From positions 1 through 64,000 of the forward strand of contig CABUWV010000013.1 in assembly GCA_902495355.1 (NCBI GenBank): a stretch of 64,000 nucleotides of DNA. Reading direction: 5' to 3'. The translations under genes and the position numbers were made by a program. Source of the DNA: an uncultured Collinsella sp. GTDB taxonomy: Bacteria > Actinomycetota > Coriobacteriia > Coriobacteriales > Coriobacteriaceae. The notes below the pieces were generated by a model. That model ran no database searches, was not told the DNA's origin, and worked only from the letters and a program-made list of their open reading frames with translations. This document shows positions 25,218 to 33,967 of this stretch, one piece after another (position 1 is the stretch's first letter; each line of letters starts with the position of its first letter).

Positions 25218-25800
25218 CGGGCTCGACCGTCCAGGTGATCGTCGCAACCTGATCGCCTTCGCCGGTTACGCGGAAGATGTCGCGCGTGACGCGGGCGACG
25301 TTTCCGCTTGTCTTGAGCTTGATTTTGTCCTTGCCGCCGGCAATGCCCTGGTAGCCCATGTCGAAGGCTGCATTCTTGGAAAGATCGAGGCCCGTCCCCT
25401 GCGTTGCGGCGCTGGCGTTCTGGAGTGCGCCGTCGGGGCCGACCTTAAAGTCGATGGAGTTCTGTGCGGTTCCGGCTTTGGCGTCGGCGGCAATGGTCCA
25501 GGTGTTCATGGCGTCGATCTTCATGTTGGTGACATGGATGCCGTAGGCCGAATGATTGTCGATGGTGGTCGCGTCTTCTGAGGGGCCCTGAAGCGTGCCG
25601 TCGGCCTTGGCGACGAAGGGAATAACCGTCGGAACTTTGAACTCAACGTTGTCGATCTCGGTCCTGACCATTACTTTCGTGGTTCCAACGCGCCCGGCTG
25701 CCATAGCTGGCGTCGGGGCGGCGCCCATTGCGAGCGCGAGCGCGAGCCCTGCGCCCACGACGAGCGCTCTGGCTCCGTTCATGTTCCTGGTGATGTCCAT
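25201..25800 (-). CDS. Secreted WxL-like surface protein
   Basis: A 199-residue exported protein. The signal peptide runs to about residue 34 (PTPAMAAG). The mature part is beta-rich. It carries two WxL-like motifs: NTWTIAADA (about 99-107) and ATITWTVEPGA near the C-terminus, in the spacing expected for WxL domains that bind peptidoglycan or other surface proteins; here the third position is I or V rather than L, so the call is tentative. AAAGGA precedes the ATG. A LAxTG-like protein follows directly, as in WxL gene clusters. Confidence 0.6.
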   Translation of the reverse strand: MDITRNMNGARALVVGAGLALALAMGAAPTPAMAAGRVGTTKVMVRTEIDNVEFKVPTVIPFVAKADGTLQGPSEDATTIDNHSAYGIHVTNMKIDAMNTWTIAADAKAGTAQNSIDFKVGPDGALQNASAATQGTGLDLSKNAAFDMGYQGIAGGKDKIKLKTSGNVARVTRDIFRVTGEGDQVATITWTVEPGAHTA

Positions 25801-25890
25801 GGTCGTTCCTTTCTATTCGCCGCGGGCCGTCCCCGCGATGATTGGACGAATGCTGGTGAATTGCGTGCGGTGCCGCGTCGGCCGGAAAAG

Positions 25891-26400
25891 CTAGTTCTCG
25901 GCTTGCTCAACCCGCACCTTGACACGTGTCGGATTGCCGTGGCTGTCGAGGGTCTTGGCATCGAGTGCCTGGATCTCGATGTACGCCTCGCCTTCTTTGA
26001 TGTCGCCGGCGGGGCACGTTTCGATTGTCTTGCCGGTCTCGACCACACCGGATTCGTACATGGTCTCGTCGTTTTGGATGACGCGGAATCGCTGGGGAAA
26101 TTTATTGTCTTGGACGTTTTGCACGTTGACGCGCAGCTTGCCGTCCTCCTGCAGCTGAGCGACCGGTGCGACCGAAATCGTCATCATGTTGTCGCGGACG
26201 ATGGCGTCGAGCTCATCTTGGATTTCCTGACGCGTTTTGCCCTCGGCCGTCGTAACCGAAGCGCCCGCCTCGGGTACGGGCTGCGACTGCCAAGCGTATA
26301 GTCCTACGGCGACAAGGGCACAGACGATGGCCAAGCAGGCAACGATGAGCTTCTTGCGACGACCCAGGCCTGCAAAGTGGGGTGGCTTCTTCGTGCTCAT
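25891..26400 (-). CDS. Membrane-anchored protein of surface operon
   Basis: A 169-residue protein. A basic N-terminus (KKPPHFAGLGRRKK) is followed by one transmembrane segment (about 18-37: LIVACLAIVCALVAVGLYAW) and an extracytoplasmic domain of about 130 residues, with VAPVAQLQEDGKLRVNVQNV near 78-97. No Cys or anchor motif. The start overlaps the previous gene by 4 bp (ATGA). I recognise no family; the context suggests a partner of the WxL-like protein. Confidence 0.7.
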   Translation of the reverse strand: MSTKKPPHFAGLGRRKKLIVACLAIVCALVAVGLYAWQSQPVPEAGASVTTAEGKTRQEIQDELDAIVRDNMMTISVAPVAQLQEDGKLRVNVQNVQDNKFPQRFRVIQNDETMYESGVVETGKTIETCPAGDIKEGEAYIEIQALDAKTLDSHGNPTRVKVRVEQAEN

Positions 26401-26693
26401 GCGGCATCCTTGGCGGTATAGATGCGCGCAAAGGTGGACGGGTTCGCTCCAAAGAGCATGTGAAGCATCAGGCGGCGTGAGTAGACAAGCTCGTCGAAGT
26501 CGGGAGGGAGCTCGATGTCGTGGATATGCGCGATGCGGTGGGCGAGCGCCGAGAACGACTCGGGGTCGCAGATCACATCGGTGGTAACGTGGTAGACCGT
26601 CGTATCGGGGAATGCCTCTTCGTCGAAAGGCAGGAGATGGGGATCGTCGTCGACTTCGATGGCGATGCCGTACTGGGGCCAGTAATATGCCAT
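26397..26693 (-). CDS. Small cytoplasmic protein of unknown function
   Basis: A 98-residue soluble protein and the first gene of the surface operon. YYWPQYGIAIEVDDDPHLLP near the N-terminus and VYHVTTDVICDPESFSAL resemble strands of DUF559/VSR-type nuclease-fold proteins found in actinobacteria, but the usual catalytic residues are not clearly present. GGGAGG precedes the ATG at 26693. Placing a small soluble protein ahead of three secreted ones is odd; it may be regulatory. Confidence 0.6.
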   Translation of the reverse strand: MAYYWPQYGIAIEVDDDPHLLPFDEEAFPDTTVYHVTTDVICDPESFSALAHRIAHIHDIELPPDFDELVYSRRLMLHMLFGANPSTFARIYTAKDAA

Positions 26694-27039
26694 GGGAACC
26701 TCCCTGCTTCTTGGGCCAAAACTTCTATCGGTTTTGGCTGTCGATGCCGACCGTATCAGTCGCAACTTGACCAATTTCTGACCAAATGCTTGACGGATTG
26801 GCGTCTCAGCAGGTAAAAGGCGGCAAAAATTACTTCAACTTTTTTCGGGCGACAATCGAGCGATTGGCGACGGCGGGGCCATATGTGTCAAAAGCATCGT
26901 CTGCCGAGGAAACCTTGCCGCTCGCCGAATTGCACGAACGTAAAAATCGCCAATTATGGAGACGGTCTCGAACACGTCGACGAAACGATGCGGTAACATC
27001 TCCCTGCAAACACTGTAGTTAGCTAAAGGGGGAGTTCGC
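26694..27039. other. Intergenic region between divergent operons
   Basis: 346 bp between the minus-strand surface operon and the plus-strand lactate operon. It is AT-richer than the genes and must hold both promoters, but I cannot place either with confidence. No repeat or hairpin stands out. Confidence 0.5.
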
Positions 27040-28641
27040 GTGTCTGCAACCATCAAACCCTTCACCGACGAGTTCGAAGAGTATGGCCGCGATGAGTCTC
27101 GCACGTCGGGCGAGGCCTCGAGCATCTCGTTTCCGACAACGGAAGACGAGGTCCGTGCCATTTTGGAAAAGCTCCATGCCGAGCGTGTCCCGGTAACGGT
27201 TCAGGGCGCCCGAACCGGCCTTGCCGCCGGTGCCGTGCCCCACGGCGGGCATATCCTCAATACTTCCCGTATGAATCGCTACTTGGGCCTTCGCCGCGAT
27301 GAACAAGGCCAATTTTTGCTGCGCGTGGAGCCGGGCGTTGTGCTCTCGGAGCTGCGCAAGCAGCTGAGCAAGAAGGTGCTGCCGACTGCTGGTTGGGACC
27401 AGGCATCGCTTGAGGCCTACGAGGAGTTCCAAGAGGCCCCCGAGCAGTTCTTTCCCACCGATCCCACCGAGGCATCTGCCTGTCTGGGCGGCATGGCGGC
27501 ATGTAACGCCTCTGGTGCCCGCAGCTACGCCTACGGTCCCATGCGCCCACATATCACGGGACTCCACGTCGCGCTGGCTGATGGCGATTTGCTTGAGCTT
27601 CAGCGCGGCGAGGCTTTTGCCCAGGGCCGCCACCTGTCGCTCGTGACGGCAGTGGGCCGTACGCTCGAGCTCGATCTTCCCGGCTATACCATGCCCAAGA
27701 CAAAAAATGCCTCAGGCTATTTCGTTGCGGACGAAATGGACGCCATCGACCTCTTTATCGGTGCTTGCGGCACGCTCGGCGTTATCACCGAGCTCGAGAT
27801 TGCCCTGCAGGCGGCGCCTGCGGTCGTTTGGGGTGTGAGCTGCTTTTTCGATAGCGAAGACAAGGCCGTGTCCTTTACCGATTCCGTGCGTCCCGTCCTG
27901 TCCCATGCGGCTGCCATCGAGTACTTCGACGCTGGCGCCCTGGATATTCTACGTCGCCAGCGCGAGCAGTCGACGGCGTTTGCCTCGCTGCCGGCGCTCG
28001 ACAAAGAGGCCAAGGTCTGTGTGTACGTGGAGCTCGACTGCGATGACGAGGCCCAGGCGACCGAGGAACTGTACCACCTGGGATGGGTGCTCGAGTTTGC
28101 GGGTGGCTGCGACGATGCGACATGGGTCGCGCGCACCGAGGTTGATCGCGAGTGCCAGCGGTTCTTCCGCCATGCGGTCCCCGAGAGCGTCAATATGCTT
28201 ATCGACGAGCGTCGCCGCACGGATCCCACCATCACCAAACTGGGTTCGGACATGTCGGTGCCCAATGCACGCCTTGCCGATGTCGTGGTCCTCTATCGCC
28301 GCGCACTGGCCGAAAGCGGGCTTGAATCTGCTGCCTGGGGGCACATCGGTAACAACCATCTGCATGTGAACATCCTGCCGCGCGATGCGCAGGACTACCG
28401 TCGCGGTGGCGAGCTGTTTGCCCAGTGGGCTGCGGAGGTAACGGCTATGGGCGGCGCCGTCTCCGCCGAACACGGCGTCGGCAAGATCAAGGCTGGCTTC
28501 TTGGAGACGATGTACGGCCACGAGGCCATGGTCGAGTCGGCGCAGCTCAAGCTCCAGCTCGATCCTGCCGGCCAGCTGGGTCGCGGCAACCTGTTTGCGG
28601 AGAAGCTCTTGGATGAACTCGTCCAGAAAGGGGGCGCGTGA
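27040..28641 (+). CDS. FAD-binding D-lactate dehydrogenase-type oxidoreductase (LctD-like)
   Basis: A 533-residue flavoenzyme of the GlcD/D-lactate dehydrogenase family. The FAD_binding_4 domain covers about 30-230 (PVTVQGARTGLAAGAVPHGG; GGMAACNASGARSYAYGP) and the FAD-linked oxidase C-terminal domain about 250-525 (WGHIGNNHLHVNILP; SAEHGVGKIK). The start is GTG 27040 with AAAGGGGGAG upstream. EtfB and EtfA follow directly. This set matches the Acetobacterium Ldh/Etf complex, which oxidises lactate to pyruvate with NAD+ while using reduced ferredoxin. The protein is about 65 residues longer than that LctD. Confidence 0.85.
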   Translation: MSATIKPFTDEFEEYGRDESRTSGEASSISFPTTEDEVRAILEKLHAERVPVTVQGARTGLAAGAVPHGGHILNTSRMNRYLGLRRDEQGQFLLRVEPGVVLSELRKQLSKKVLPTAGWDQASLEAYEEFQEAPEQFFPTDPTEASACLGGMAACNASGARSYAYGPMRPHITGLHVALADGDLLELQRGEAFAQGRHLSLVTAVGRTLELDLPGYTMPKTKNASGYFVADEMDAIDLFIGACGTLGVITELEIALQAAPAVVWGVSCFFDSEDKAVSFTDSVRPVLSHAAAIEYFDAGALDILRRQREQSTAFASLPALDKEAKVCVYVELDCDDEAQATEELYHLGWVLEFAGGCDDATWVARTEVDRECQRFFRHAVPESVNMLIDERRRTDPTITKLGSDMSVPNARLADVVVLYRRALAESGLESAAWGHIGNNHLHVNILPRDAQDYRRGGELFAQWAAEVTAMGGAVSAEHGVGKIKAGFLETMYGHEAMVESAQLKLQLDPAGQLGRGNLFAEKLLDELVQKGGA

Positions 28642-28643
28642 AT

Positions 28644-29459
28644 ATGAGTGATTTCCATATGGTGGTGTGCGTTAAGGCCGTGCCGGGCAGCACCGAGGTC
28701 AAGATGGACCCCAAGACCAATACCATCGTGCGTGATGGCAAGCAGGCGGTCATTAACCCGTTCGATGCGAGCGCTCTGGAATGCGCGCTGGCGCTGAAGG
28801 ACGACTTTATCGGCTTTGGCATGGACGTGCGCGTGACGGTGGTGTCGATGGGCATCCCCGCGACCGAGTCGCTGCTGCGCGACTGCATCGCTCGAGGTGC
28901 CGACGACGCGCTGCTGCTGACCGATCGCGCCTTTGCAGGTGCCGATACCCTGGCAACCACCTATGCCCTCAAGTGCGGCATCGAGGCGCTCGACGAGGAC
29001 TTCGACCTGCTCATCTGCGGCAAGATGGCGGTGGATGGCGATACGGCCCAGATTGGCCCCGAGCTTGCCGGTGTTTTTGAGATTCCCTGTGTGACCGACG
29101 TGAGCTGCGTGCAAAGCGCGGGCTTTACGACCTGTGGCTCACTGGCGCTTGTTCACGGCTGCGATGCCGGCGAGGAGACGGTGTGTCTTGAGATGCCGTG
29201 CGTGATGACGACTGCCAAGGAGATTGGCCAGTTGCGTATGCCGAGTATTGCCGGTATTCGCGCGGCGGAGGAGGCGGACGTGCGCGTGGTCAGTGCCGCC
29301 GACGTGAACGCCGACCCCGCGCGTTGCGGTCTTGCCGGGTCGCCGACACAGGTCGTGCGCTCGTTTGTGCCCGACCGTGACCAAACGTGCGAGGACGTTG
29401 ACGGAACGGCGTCCGAGCAGGCGGCAAAACTTGCCAAGATTATCGAGGGGATGGCATAG
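28644..29459 (+). CDS. Electron transfer flavoprotein beta subunit
   Basis: A 271-residue EtfB that binds FAD or AMP with EtfA. VCVKAVPGSTEVKMDP at the N-terminus, NPFDASALECALALKD and DRAFAGADTLATTYAL are family blocks. The ATG at 28644 is preferred because AAAGGGGG lies 9 nt upstream; a GTG at 28638 overlapping the dehydrogenase stop is too close to it. In the electron-bifurcating group it holds the bifurcating flavin. It is the middle gene of the lactate operon. Confidence 0.88.
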   Translation: MSDFHMVVCVKAVPGSTEVKMDPKTNTIVRDGKQAVINPFDASALECALALKDDFIGFGMDVRVTVVSMGIPATESLLRDCIARGADDALLLTDRAFAGADTLATTYALKCGIEALDEDFDLLICGKMAVDGDTAQIGPELAGVFEIPCVTDVSCVQSAGFTTCGSLALVHGCDAGEETVCLEMPCVMTTAKEIGQLRMPSIAGIRAAEEADVRVVSAADVNADPARCGLAGSPTQVVRSFVPDRDQTCEDVDGTASEQAAKLAKIIEGMA

Positions 29460-30665
29460 ATGAGCGGACTGATTATCGATAGCGAAGCCTGTATCGGCTG
29501 CGGTCGCTGCGTTCGCGCCTGTGCCTCGGGCGGCATCGTAGTGGAAGGCGAGCGACCCAGCCGATGCGCCCGCGTAACCGACGGCTGCATCCTATGCGGT
29601 GGGTGCGTCGACGCCTGCCCTGTCAACGCTATCTCGATCGAGCGTGACGAGGCCGCTGGTGCGGTTGACCTCGATGCGTATCGAGACATTTGGGTATTCG
29701 TGCAGACCGACGAGCACGATACGGTGACTCCCGTTGCCTATGAGCTTATGGGCAAGGGCCGCGAGCTTGCCGATGCGCGCGGCTGCCGTCTGGTGGCACT
29801 GGTCGGTATGGGTCCCGAGGGTTCTCTCGGCGACCTGGAGCATCTGGTTTGCGCGGGCGCCGACGAAGTCCTGGCCTGTCGCGACGAGCGCCTGCGCCAA
29901 AACGATGCGGAGGTCTACGCCCGCTTGATCTGCGATTTGGTAGCCGAATGCAAACCCGAGGCCATCCTATACGGTGCGACCGCCTTTGGCCGCGAACTGG
30001 CACCCGGCGTTGCCGTGCGCTTGCAGACGGGCCTTACGGCTGACTGCACCGTACTTTCGATGGATACGGAGACGGGACTGCTGCAACAGACGCGTCCGGC
30101 GTTTGGCGGCAACCTAATGGCCACCATCGTCTGCCCCAATCATCGTCCCCAGATGGCAACGGTTCGTCCCGGCATCTTTAAGGCGCCCGACTTTGACTAC
30201 AACCGCTCTGGCACGATCACCCAGATATCGCTTGCGGATGATGCTAAGGCCCGTGTCGAGATCTCGATTCCCGCCGAGGAGTGGGGGCGGCAGGCTTCGA
30301 TCGCCGATGCCGAGCGCCTGGTCGTGGTGGGTCGCGGCATTGGTTCCAAGAAAAACCTGCCGCTGATGCGAAGGCTCGCCGAGGCTCTGGGAGCCGAGCT
30401 TGGTTGCACGCGACCTGTCGTGGAGGCCGGCTGGTTGGAGTATCGCCATCAGATTGGCCAGACCGGCGTATCGGTTTCGCCCAAGCTTCTCGTGAGTATC
30501 GGTGTTTCGGGCGCCATCCAGCATCTTGCCGGCATCGGTGGGGCGGAGTGCATTATCGCCATCAATGAGGACCCGGATGCCCCCATTTTCGGCGCTGCCC
30601 AGTACAAGGTTGTTGGGGACGCCGTCGAGGTCGTCGAGGAGCTGCTGGCCCAGCTTGAGCGCTAG
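29460..30665 (+). CDS. Electron transfer flavoprotein alpha subunit with N-terminal ferredoxin domain
   Basis: A 401-residue EtfA with extra N-terminal iron-sulfur binding: CIGCGRCVRAC (C11, C14, C17, C21) and CILCGGCVDACP, two 4Fe-4S ligand sets. The EtfA FAD domain is at the C-terminus (VVVGRGIGSKKNL, GQTGVSVSPKLLVSIGVSGAIQH, AINEDPDAPIF). The ferredoxin extension also occurs in the lactate-linked LctC of Acetobacterium and points to ferredoxin as electron partner. The stop overlaps the convergent HD gene by 4 bp. Confidence 0.9.
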   Translation: MSGLIIDSEACIGCGRCVRACASGGIVVEGERPSRCARVTDGCILCGGCVDACPVNAISIERDEAAGAVDLDAYRDIWVFVQTDEHDTVTPVAYELMGKGRELADARGCRLVALVGMGPEGSLGDLEHLVCAGADEVLACRDERLRQNDAEVYARLICDLVAECKPEAILYGATAFGRELAPGVAVRLQTGLTADCTVLSMDTETGLLQQTRPAFGGNLMATIVCPNHRPQMATVRPGIFKAPDFDYNRSGTITQISLADDAKARVEISIPAEEWGRQASIADAERLVVVGRGIGSKKNLPLMRRLAEALGAELGCTRPVVEAGWLEYRHQIGQTGVSVSPKLLVSIGVSGAIQHLAGIGGAECIIAINEDPDAPIFGAAQYKVVGDAVEVVEELLAQLER

Positions 30666-31474
30666 GCGCGCGCCAGCCAGTCGCGCATCTCGTCCTTTAG
30701 GCGGCTCCAGGTTGCCTGCGTGGCGGGGTCGGTAAAGGGCTGTGTAATGCCAAAGGGCGCGTCGAGCAGGCGGTGGATATCACCCTGTTCGCGCGCCAGC
30801 GCACGGCTTGCCGGATAGACGAGCTCAAACATAAAGCAGATAAGCCCCACCAAGAAGTCGGCGGGCTCATCGCGCTCATCGCGTGCGACGCAGCGGTGCT
30901 CGTCAAAGGCGGCAAGTGTCGGCGACGAGAAACGGCTGCCGAGAAACGTCTTCTCGTCCACCTTGAGGATAGTGTCGACGGTGCTGTCGGCGATGGTGCG
31001 CATAATGTCGATCTTGTCACCATCGCGCACGATATCGCAGAAGCTTCGCGTGCGCACGTCGAGCTGCGCGGGTAGACGGAAATCGCTGTGATAGGCAATG
31101 CTCGCTCGGATGAGCTCATCTTCTGCCGGGTCATCGATAAAGTCGCGGATGCTCGTTACGGCGGGTGCATCGGCGGGATTCTCGCCAAAGAGGACCTCGA
31201 TGCCCAGCGCCGCATGGCTCATGCTCTCGGCGTCCTTAAAGGTGTCCCAGCGTCGCAGCTGCTCGAAGCGGCCCATATCGTGTAGCAGGCCGCAAAGCCA
31301 TGCCAGGTCAATATCTTCTGACGACCAGCCCTGCTCGCGCGCTACGGCATCGCATGCCTCGGCCACGTGGTACGTATGCTCGATTTTGAGCGCGATGCGT
31401 GGGTTGGTGGCGTCGTAGGCATCGGTGTAGCTTTTGAAGGCCGCGCGCGCCCGGTCTCGATCGATAGCTGTCAT
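30662..31474 (-). CDS. HD domain phosphohydrolase
   Basis: A 270-residue metal-dependent phosphohydrolase. The HD motif set is visible: HTYHVAEACDAV (H33), LLHDMGRF (HD at about 68-69), HAALGIEVLF and DGDKIDIMRT. The substrate is unknown; nucleotides are common for this group. AGGAAG precedes the ATG at 31474. The gene is convergent with etfA and overlaps it by 4 bp at the stop codons. Confidence 0.83.
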   Translation of the reverse strand: MTAIDRDRARAAFKSYTDAYDATNPRIALKIEHTYHVAEACDAVAREQGWSSEDIDLAWLCGLLHDMGRFEQLRRWDTFKDAESMSHAALGIEVLFGENPADAPAVTSIRDFIDDPAEDELIRASIAYHSDFRLPAQLDVRTRSFCDIVRDGDKIDIMRTIADSTVDTILKVDEKTFLGSRFSSPTLAAFDEHRCVARDERDEPADFLVGLICFMFELVYPASRALAREQGDIHRLLDAPFGITQPFTDPATQATWSRLKDEMRDWLARA

Positions 31475-31600
31475 AATGACTTCCTAAAAAGTTGTGTCTT
31501 TCGATCCGGTGGCAATTGTAGGTGAACTCGGTTGCTGTCGGATGATGATTCTGCCGTGTCGCTACATGCGGTTCGGAGACCTTGTCAGGATGAGAAGCGT

Positions 31601-32293
31601 ATGGTGCTCAAAATCGTTAGAACCGTCTGGCCAGTGATGCTTACCTATGTTGCAATAGGCGCGCCGTGCGGAATGATCATGGGGCAGACGGGAATGGAGC
31701 CCTGGATGGTCTTTGCCCTGAGCAGCACGTTTGTGACGGGCAGCGGCCAGTTTATGATCTGCAATCTTTGGCTGGCGGGTGTACCGGCGCCTTCGATTAT
31801 CGCGAGCGTTGCCGCCATCTCCTCGCGTTTTGCGCTTTACTCGGCATCGATCGCGCCGCATCTGACGGGTGCCTCGAAGCGTCAGACGCTGGCTGTTGCC
31901 GCGACACTTACCGAGGAGGCATATGGCATCTCGCTTGCCAAGTTGGTTGAAGGGGAGGATTGGGGCCCGCGCGAGTCCTTTGTGCTCAACGTGATCCTCA
32001 TCGCAACATGGGGCGTTTCGTGTACGATGGGCGCCATCGTCGGCGCCGTTGTCGATGTTCCCACCGCCATTGCAGCTTTTGTCTGCACCTCGCTCTTTAT
32101 CTGCCTGCTCTTTTCGCAGCGGCTGTCGCGCGGCAACGTTGTCGCGGCGGTTTCGGGCGCGGTGTCCGTCGCCGTATGCAAGTTCTTGGGGTGGACGAAT
32201 ATCGCCGTGCCTGCAAGCGTGCTCGTCGGCGTTGCCGCGGCGCTTGTGTGCGATGCTCTCGCCGAAGGAAGGGATGCTCGCGATGCCCGTTAA
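31601..32293 (+). CDS. azlC: AzlC family branched-chain amino-acid exporter subunit
   Basis: A 230-residue membrane protein with about five to six hydrophobic segments, the large subunit of the AzlCD exporter for branched-chain amino acids. TYVAIGAPCGMIMGQTGMEP and SSTFVTGSGQFM near the N-terminus are family blocks. The ATG at 31601 with AGGATGAGAAG upstream is chosen; the TTG at 31532 gives an unlikely polar extension. azlD overlaps the end. Confidence 0.85.
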   Translation: MVLKIVRTVWPVMLTYVAIGAPCGMIMGQTGMEPWMVFALSSTFVTGSGQFMICNLWLAGVPAPSIIASVAAISSRFALYSASIAPHLTGASKRQTLAVAATLTEEAYGISLAKLVEGEDWGPRESFVLNVILIATWGVSCTMGAIVGAVVDVPTAIAAFVCTSLFICLLFSQRLSRGNVVAAVSGAVSVAVCKFLGWTNIAVPASVLVGVAAALVCDALAEGRDARDAR

Positions 32294-32606
32294 TGAGTTT
32301 TTGGTCCTGTGGCTGTCGTCGTGGGCGGCCATCGCATTTTTCCGCATTGCCCCAGTGTTTGCCTTGCGCGGGAGAACGCTGTCGCCCCGCGTTACCGAGG
32401 CCTTGGGTTATATTCCGCCCGCTGCCTTTGCGGCACTGGTCGCTAACGATTTGATAAGCCCTGGCGCTTTCGACGCCGGCTTGTGGCAGGGCTTGATTCC
32501 CTGGATTGCGGCTGCCGGTGTCGTGGCGGTGGCAATCAAGACAAAATCGATGCTGTGGTGCTGCGTCTCGGGCATCGTACTCTATATTGTCTTGAGCCTT
32601 ATATAG
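32283..32606 (+). CDS. azlD: AzlD family small subunit of amino-acid exporter
   Basis: A 107-residue protein with three to four membrane segments. The family block FFRIAPVFALRGRTLSPRV is followed by PPAAFAALVANDL. GGAAGGG lies 9 nt before the ATG at 32283, which overlaps the azlC stop by 11 bp; this coupled pair is the standard AzlCD layout. A start at 32274 is too close to the ribosome site. Confidence 0.83.
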   Translation: MPVNEFLVLWLSSWAAIAFFRIAPVFALRGRTLSPRVTEALGYIPPAAFAALVANDLISPGAFDAGLWQGLIPWIAAAGVVAVAIKTKSMLWCCVSGIVLYIVLSLI

Positions 32607-32756
32607 GGCTGGCGTCGCGGGCGCCGAATCTCGTTCCATCCCAACTTGTAGAATTTTTCACCGAGCTGGTCTATTACTTCTGGTACCATGGTCAAACTTT
32701 ACTGTAGCAAAGCGTGACGTGGGCTTTTGTACCCCGTCAGCGGAAATGGGGGTTTC

Positions 32757-33779
32757 ATGGCACAGGAAGCAACCGCCAACGAGCAAAAGAAATTCAAGGT
32801 CCCGCGCATCCCGGGCGACATCATGATCTATCCCATGATCGTCGGTCTTTTGCTAAACACCTTCTGCCCGCAGGTTTTTGAGATCGGCGGCTTCTTTACG
32901 GCTGCCTGCCGCGGTGGGTCCAATACCATCGTCGCCGCGATCCTGCTGTTTGTGGGCGCCGGTATCAGCTTTAAGTCCACGCCGGGCGCCATCAAGACCG
33001 GTATCGTCGTGCTGATCCCCAAGCTGGTCGTCGCAGCGGCTCTCGGCCTGGGCGTGGCATATTTCTTTAACGACAACTTCCTGGGTCTGAGCTCCGTGTC
33101 TATCATCGGCGGCATCACGTTTTGCAACATGGCGCTCTATACGGGCATCATGGGCGAGTTCGGCGATGAGTCCGAGCAGGGCGCCGTCGGTATCCTGTTC
33201 TTTACGGCCGGCCCCGCCGTCACGATGATCATCCTCGGTGTCTCGGGTCTCGCCAACATCCCCGTCGGCACTATCATCGGATCCATCCTGCCGCTTGTTA
33301 TCGGCATGGTCCTGGGCAACTTGTTCCCGTTTATCAAGAACCTGCTGGTCCCCGGCGCCAATCCCGCGATCGCTGTCATCGGTTTTCAGCTCGGTGCGTC
33401 CATGAGCCTTTCGAGCTTCATCACCGGCGGCATTTCGGGCATCCTGCTGGGCCTCATCACGCTCTTTATCGTCGGTCCCATTACCTTTGCCTTCGAGCAC
33501 CTGTGTGGCGGCAACGGCAAGGCGGCCGTTGCCTGCTCCACCATTGCCGGCACGGCCATGACCACGCCGGTCGCCCTCGCCGAGGTCGCTCCGCGCTATG
33601 CCGAGCTTGCGCCCACCGCGTATGCGCAGATCGCCACTGCCGTCATCATCACGGCAATCATGGCCCCGATTCTGACTGGCTGGGTCGATAAGAAGTTCTG
33701 CCACGGCAAAGAGGATCTGTCGGTCGAAGGCGTCGAGGCTATTGAGGAGGCCGTCGCGACCGACATCGACGGCGAGTAA
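32757..33779 (+). CDS. 2-keto-3-deoxygluconate permease
   Basis: A 340-residue transporter of the KdgT family with about ten hydrophobic segments. PGDIMIYPMIVGLLLNTFCP at the N-terminus, GAGISFKSTPGAIKTG, and CSTIAGTAMTTPVALAEVAP are KdgT blocks. It imports 2-keto-3-deoxygluconate by proton symport. The ATG at 32757 has GGGGG upstream. No uronate or KDG catabolic gene is next to it, so it is an orphan permease here. A terminator follows at 33826-33870. Confidence 0.88.
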   Translation: MAQEATANEQKKFKVPRIPGDIMIYPMIVGLLLNTFCPQVFEIGGFFTAACRGGSNTIVAAILLFVGAGISFKSTPGAIKTGIVVLIPKLVVAAALGLGVAYFFNDNFLGLSSVSIIGGITFCNMALYTGIMGEFGDESEQGAVGILFFTAGPAVTMIILGVSGLANIPVGTIIGSILPLVIGMVLGNLFPFIKNLLVPGANPAIAVIGFQLGASMSLSSFITGGISGILLGLITLFIVGPITFAFEHLCGGNGKAAVACSTIAGTAMTTPVALAEVAPRYAELAPTAYAQIATAVIITAIMAPILTGWVDKKFCHGKEDLSVEGVEAIEEAVATDIDGE

Positions 33780-33825
33780 CGGCCGTTACCGATAATTGAT
33801 TCCGGCGTGCAGTTCGCGCCGTCCG

Positions 33826-33870
33826 AGCGCCCGAACGGAAACTGTTTTGCAGTGATGTTCGGGCGCTTTG
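33826..33870 (+). terminator. Rho-independent terminator after KDG permease gene
   Basis: AGCGCCCGAAC (33826-33836) pairs perfectly with GTTCGGGCGCT (33857-33867) around a 20-nt loop, with a short T-rich end. Confidence 0.65.
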
Positions 33871-33967
33871 CTATTATTCCCCTTACCCCTGCAGAGAAAG
33901 GGGCGTTTGGCGCCTGGGCGCGACTCGGGCGATTCTGGCCACTTGGATATAGAGGGAATGGCACCTG

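Noticed and set aside
26478..26490. Partial match to the 19-nt motif (GTGAGTAGACAAG)
   Set aside because: It is inside a coding region and matches only about 10 bases, so chance is the simpler explanation.
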